From Neobacillus niacini (lineage in GTDB: Bacteria > Bacillota > Bacilli > Bacillales > Cytobacillaceae): DNA of 64,000 nt. A model generated the notes under the pieces. That model had not been told where the DNA came from. It searched no databases and saw nothing but the letters and a program-made list of their open reading frames with translations. This document shows, in pieces, positions 61,928 to 64,000 of the stretch; position 1 is the stretch's first letter; each line of letters opens with the position of its first letter. The translations under genes and the position numbers were made by a program. The stretch covers positions 434,001-498,000 of the forward strand of contig NZ_JAMBOX010000001.1 in assembly GCF_023715785.1 (NCBI RefSeq), in the 5' to 3' direction.

Positions 61928-63544
61928 ATGAAAGGTAAACGTATTAGCCGTTGGATGTTTTTAGTAGTCGCCTCTCTTGTATTGGCACTTACCGCCTGTT
62001 CATCAGGATCGAATTCAGGGACTCCATCTAAGTCTTCTGGAGAAAAATCTGCAGACGCAGGCAAGCCTCAGGATGGAGGAGAATTAAAGGTCGGTCTTTC
62101 GGCCAACCCAAAAACGATGGACCCGATTAAATATACCGGAGTCTATGAATCTCAGGTGATGCGCTCAGTTGCCGATACATTGGTCGCGTATAATAAGGAA
62201 CTAAGCGAATTTATCCCTGCCCTTGCGACAGAATGGAAAGTATCTGATGATATGAAGGTTTATACCTTTACATTGCGTGACGATGCATACTTCCAGCCTG
62301 GCGAATATCAAGATGGACGCAAAATGACGGCGGAGGATGTAAAGTACAGCCTTGAACGTTCAGCGAAAGAATCCGCGATGAACCGCCTGCGCGGTGTTGA
62401 AAGCGTAGAAGTTACCGGAGAAAACGAGGTTGCGATTCATTTGGCAGAGCCAAATGCTGCGTTAATGCCAATGTTAACCGATGCCGGTAACGTAATTGTT
62501 CCAAAAGAAGAAGTAGAAGGCTGGGGTGACCAATTCGGCAGCCATTTAGTCGGAACAGGTCCATTCCAAATCGCAAGCTGGGATAAAGATTCCCAAGTCA
62601 AGCTTGTTCGCCATGAAAAATATTGGGGTGAAAAGCCGCATCTTGATGGAGTCGTTTTCAAAATTATCCCTGATCCAAACATGATGGTAAACTCTTTACG
62701 CTCCGGTGATATTCATATCGGTATGGACGTGAAAGGACAAAACCGTGAACTTGTGAAGCAGGATAGCAAGCTGGAACTTCTTTCAAAACCAGCGCTTTCG
62801 TTAACTTACTTAGATCTGAACAACAAAAAAGGGCCGACAGCGGATCCAAAGGTTCGTGAAGCCATTTATAAAGCAACGGATGTCGAGGAAATTGTAAAAG
62901 GCGTTAACAAATGGGGCGGAGCCCAAAAGTCGTTTATGCCGCTTCCGCCAGACTCTTGGGGATATAGCAAAGATCTGGAAAAACTCACACCGACTTTCGA
63001 TCCAAAAGCGGCGAAAGAACTTCTTGCCGAAGCCGGTTTCCCAGATGGCTTTAAAACTGAACTTTATCTGGCTGAAGCCCGTGTACCATACGGAACCATT
63101 TTCCAAAACCAAATGAAAAAGAACCTAAACATTGATGTTGAACTAAAAGTAGTAGAATGGGGAACCTATAGCGATACAGTAGCGAAGGGAAATGCACCGA
63201 TGTCAATCGGCGGCTGGACATGGTATCCAGATCCATATTTCTTCTTATTCCAGCTGTACCACACAAAGCAAATTGGCGCACTTGGAAACGGTAAGGGCTA
63301 CTCTAACCCAGAAGTGGACAGCCTGTTAGACAGAGCTGTTTCTGAAACGGTCGATCAAGGTGAACGTGCGAAGCTGTACCAGCAGGCACTGGAAATCATC
63401 TTGAAAGATGTACCGCGCATTGAGTTAGACACCGTGGATGCAACTGCAGGTATCAGCCAAAACGTCCAAGGATTCGATGTGTCACCAGACTTTTCCTTGC
63501 AAATCGTGAATCCAAATGGCACGAATGTTTGGTTGAAGAAATAA
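61928..63544 (+). CDS. Peptide-type ABC transporter substrate-binding lipoprotein
   Basis: A 538-residue SBP_bac_5 protein. Lipobox LTAC at about residue 23-26, a Ser/Gly/Lys linker, then the DppA/OppA fold (GGELKVGLSANPKTMDPI, DDAYFQPG...MTAEDVKYSLERS). It captures the substrate outside the membrane for the divergent Dpp-type transporter. The ribosome site is GGGGGAG. The ligand is unknown; the neighbouring amidases suggest peptides or N-acyl compounds. Confidence 0.94.
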   Translation: MKGKRISRWMFLVVASLVLALTACSSGSNSGTPSKSSGEKSADAGKPQDGGELKVGLSANPKTMDPIKYTGVYESQVMRSVADTLVAYNKELSEFIPALATEWKVSDDMKVYTFTLRDDAYFQPGEYQDGRKMTAEDVKYSLERSAKESAMNRLRGVESVEVTGENEVAIHLAEPNAALMPMLTDAGNVIVPKEEVEGWGDQFGSHLVGTGPFQIASWDKDSQVKLVRHEKYWGEKPHLDGVVFKIIPDPNMMVNSLRSGDIHIGMDVKGQNRELVKQDSKLELLSKPALSLTYLDLNNKKGPTADPKVREAIYKATDVEEIVKGVNKWGGAQKSFMPLPPDSWGYSKDLEKLTPTFDPKAAKELLAEAGFPDGFKTELYLAEARVPYGTIFQNQMKKNLNIDVELKVVEWGTYSDTVAKGNAPMSIGGWTWYPDPYFFLFQLYHTKQIGALGNGKGYSNPEVDSLLDRAVSETVDQGERAKLYQQALEIILKDVPRIELDTVDATAGISQNVQGFDVSPDFSLQIVNPNGTNVWLKK

Positions 63545-63649
63545 AACTGACTTTAGACGGGCGAGTCATCTAGAATATCACTTGCAGATTGCGGCTATCT
63601 GAGACAGTGATGTTTGAATTAGCCGCCAGCCGGATGGGGCCCAATCCAG

Positions 63650-63681
63650 AAAAGTAGAGATGCTGCATCTCTACTTTTCTT
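63650..63681 (+). terminator. Terminator between the SBP and amidohydrolase genes
   Basis: AGTAGAGATG-CTG-CATCTCTACT followed by TTTCTTC. It will reduce read-through from the SBP gene to the amidohydrolase gene. Confidence 0.8.
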
Positions 63682-63709
63682 CTATTCTATTGGAAAGAAG
63701 GGAATGCAA

Positions 63710-64000
63710 ATGGCGGTTACCGCTATTAAAAATGCAAATGTATATCAGGAGGCAACCGGTGAGTTTGCTGTGCAAACGATTTTAATAGAAGAAGGCCGGA
63801 TTTTGAACGTCCTCTCCACCCATGACGATGTTCCGGAAACCGATTGGATCGATGCGGCAGGACTTTATGTAACGCCAGGGTTCATTGACACCTGCTCGCA
63901 AATCGGCTTAAAGGAAACCGGGATTCGCTGGGAAGGAAATGACGGCTATGAGCCCGGAGAGGAAGACGGGTTCACATTTCAGGTCGCAGATGGGATTTAT
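63710..64000 (+). CDS. Amidohydrolase-family protein, N-terminal part
   Basis: 97 codons are open to the window edge. The N-terminus (AIKNANVYQEATGEF...ILIEEGRI then DAAGLYVTPGFID) is the small beta-sandwich and first strand of metal-dependent amidohydrolases (imidazolonepropionase/dihydroorotase type). Where the family has the metal motif HxH after PGFID (PGFIDAHxH), this protein has TCSQ, so both histidines are replaced (Cys and Gln). The ribosome site is AAGAAGGG, 8 bases from the ATG. The function is probably linked to the adjacent uptake operon, but it may not bind metal in the normal way. Confidence 0.8.
   Translation, partial: MAVTAIKNANVYQEATGEFAVQTILIEEGRILNVLSTHDDVPETDWIDAAGLYVTPGFIDTCSQIGLKETGIRWEGNDGYEPGEEDGFTFQVADGIY

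Noticed and set aside
1-64000. Insertion sequences, prophage genes, tRNA, rRNA or known riboswitches
   Set aside because: No transposase, integrase, cloverleaf, rRNA or riboswitch consensus was recognised; the dispersed elements seen lack transposase genes.

Overview
The window reads as chromosome from a low-GC, endospore-forming Bacillaceae bacterium (Bacillus/Neobacillus-like). This rests on strong AGGAGG ribosome sites, AT-rich intergenic DNA with T-run terminators, a sporulenol-type squalene-hopene cyclase, a YkuD L,D-transpeptidase, an EcsAB-like ABC pair, an lnrJKLMN-like locus and a staygreen-family protein. The exception is the left edge (1 to about 4.3 kb), which is visibly GC-rich and looks acquired. 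No rRNA, tRNA, insertion sequence, prophage or CRISPR array was seen.

Layout. 1-4.4 kb: a truncated beta-helix lipoprotein and a secreted GH3 glycosidase with an unstable low-complexity tail. 5-9.5 kb: SDR, PhoX/DUF839 protein with a possible Pho box, DUF2515 protein. 9.5-16.9 kb: sqhC, HXXEE membrane protein, PAS-GGDEF cyclase, ABC exporter pair, and a divergent pair formed by a DUF378 protein and a CarH/LitR-type B12 photoreceptor regulator. 17-20 kb: an 11-copy 52-bp dyad array and an EcsAB-like ABC pair. 20-31 kb: class A PBP, the lnr-like two-component/ABC locus, a serine hydrolase and a thioredoxin-reductase-like flavoprotein. 31-41.6 kb: mixed small operons (VWA lipoprotein, thioesterase, prohibitin, MFS, L,D-transpeptidase with a small His/Pro/Cys protein, CWC protein, VOC protein) interrupted by two more repeat arrays. 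41.9-47.8 kb: a 1964-residue cadherin-repeat cell-wall protein. 48-53.4 kb: staygreen protein, PAS-GGDEF-EAL protein, an XRE-MEDS regulator with an elaborate dyad-rich upstream region, and decayed genes. 53.5-64 kb: an IclR-associated peptide or amide uptake and breakdown cluster (Dpp-type ABC transporter, DUF1177, M20 and M29-type peptidases, amidohydrolase).

The best regulatory signals read directly from the DNA are: three 11-bp direct repeats of TnnACA in the promoter of the B12 photoreceptor gene, with two more in the promoter of the divergent DUF378 gene; four TTCA-N5-(T/C)GAA sites between dppB and the substrate-binding protein gene, consistent with IclR control; and two matched 10-3-10 palindromes upstream of the XRE-MEDS gene. 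The most puzzling structure is a set of four unrelated tandem arrays (4.8, 17.3, 36.5 and 39.6 kb), three of them with nearly the same 51-53-bp period. One array is fused in frame to a membrane-protein gene.
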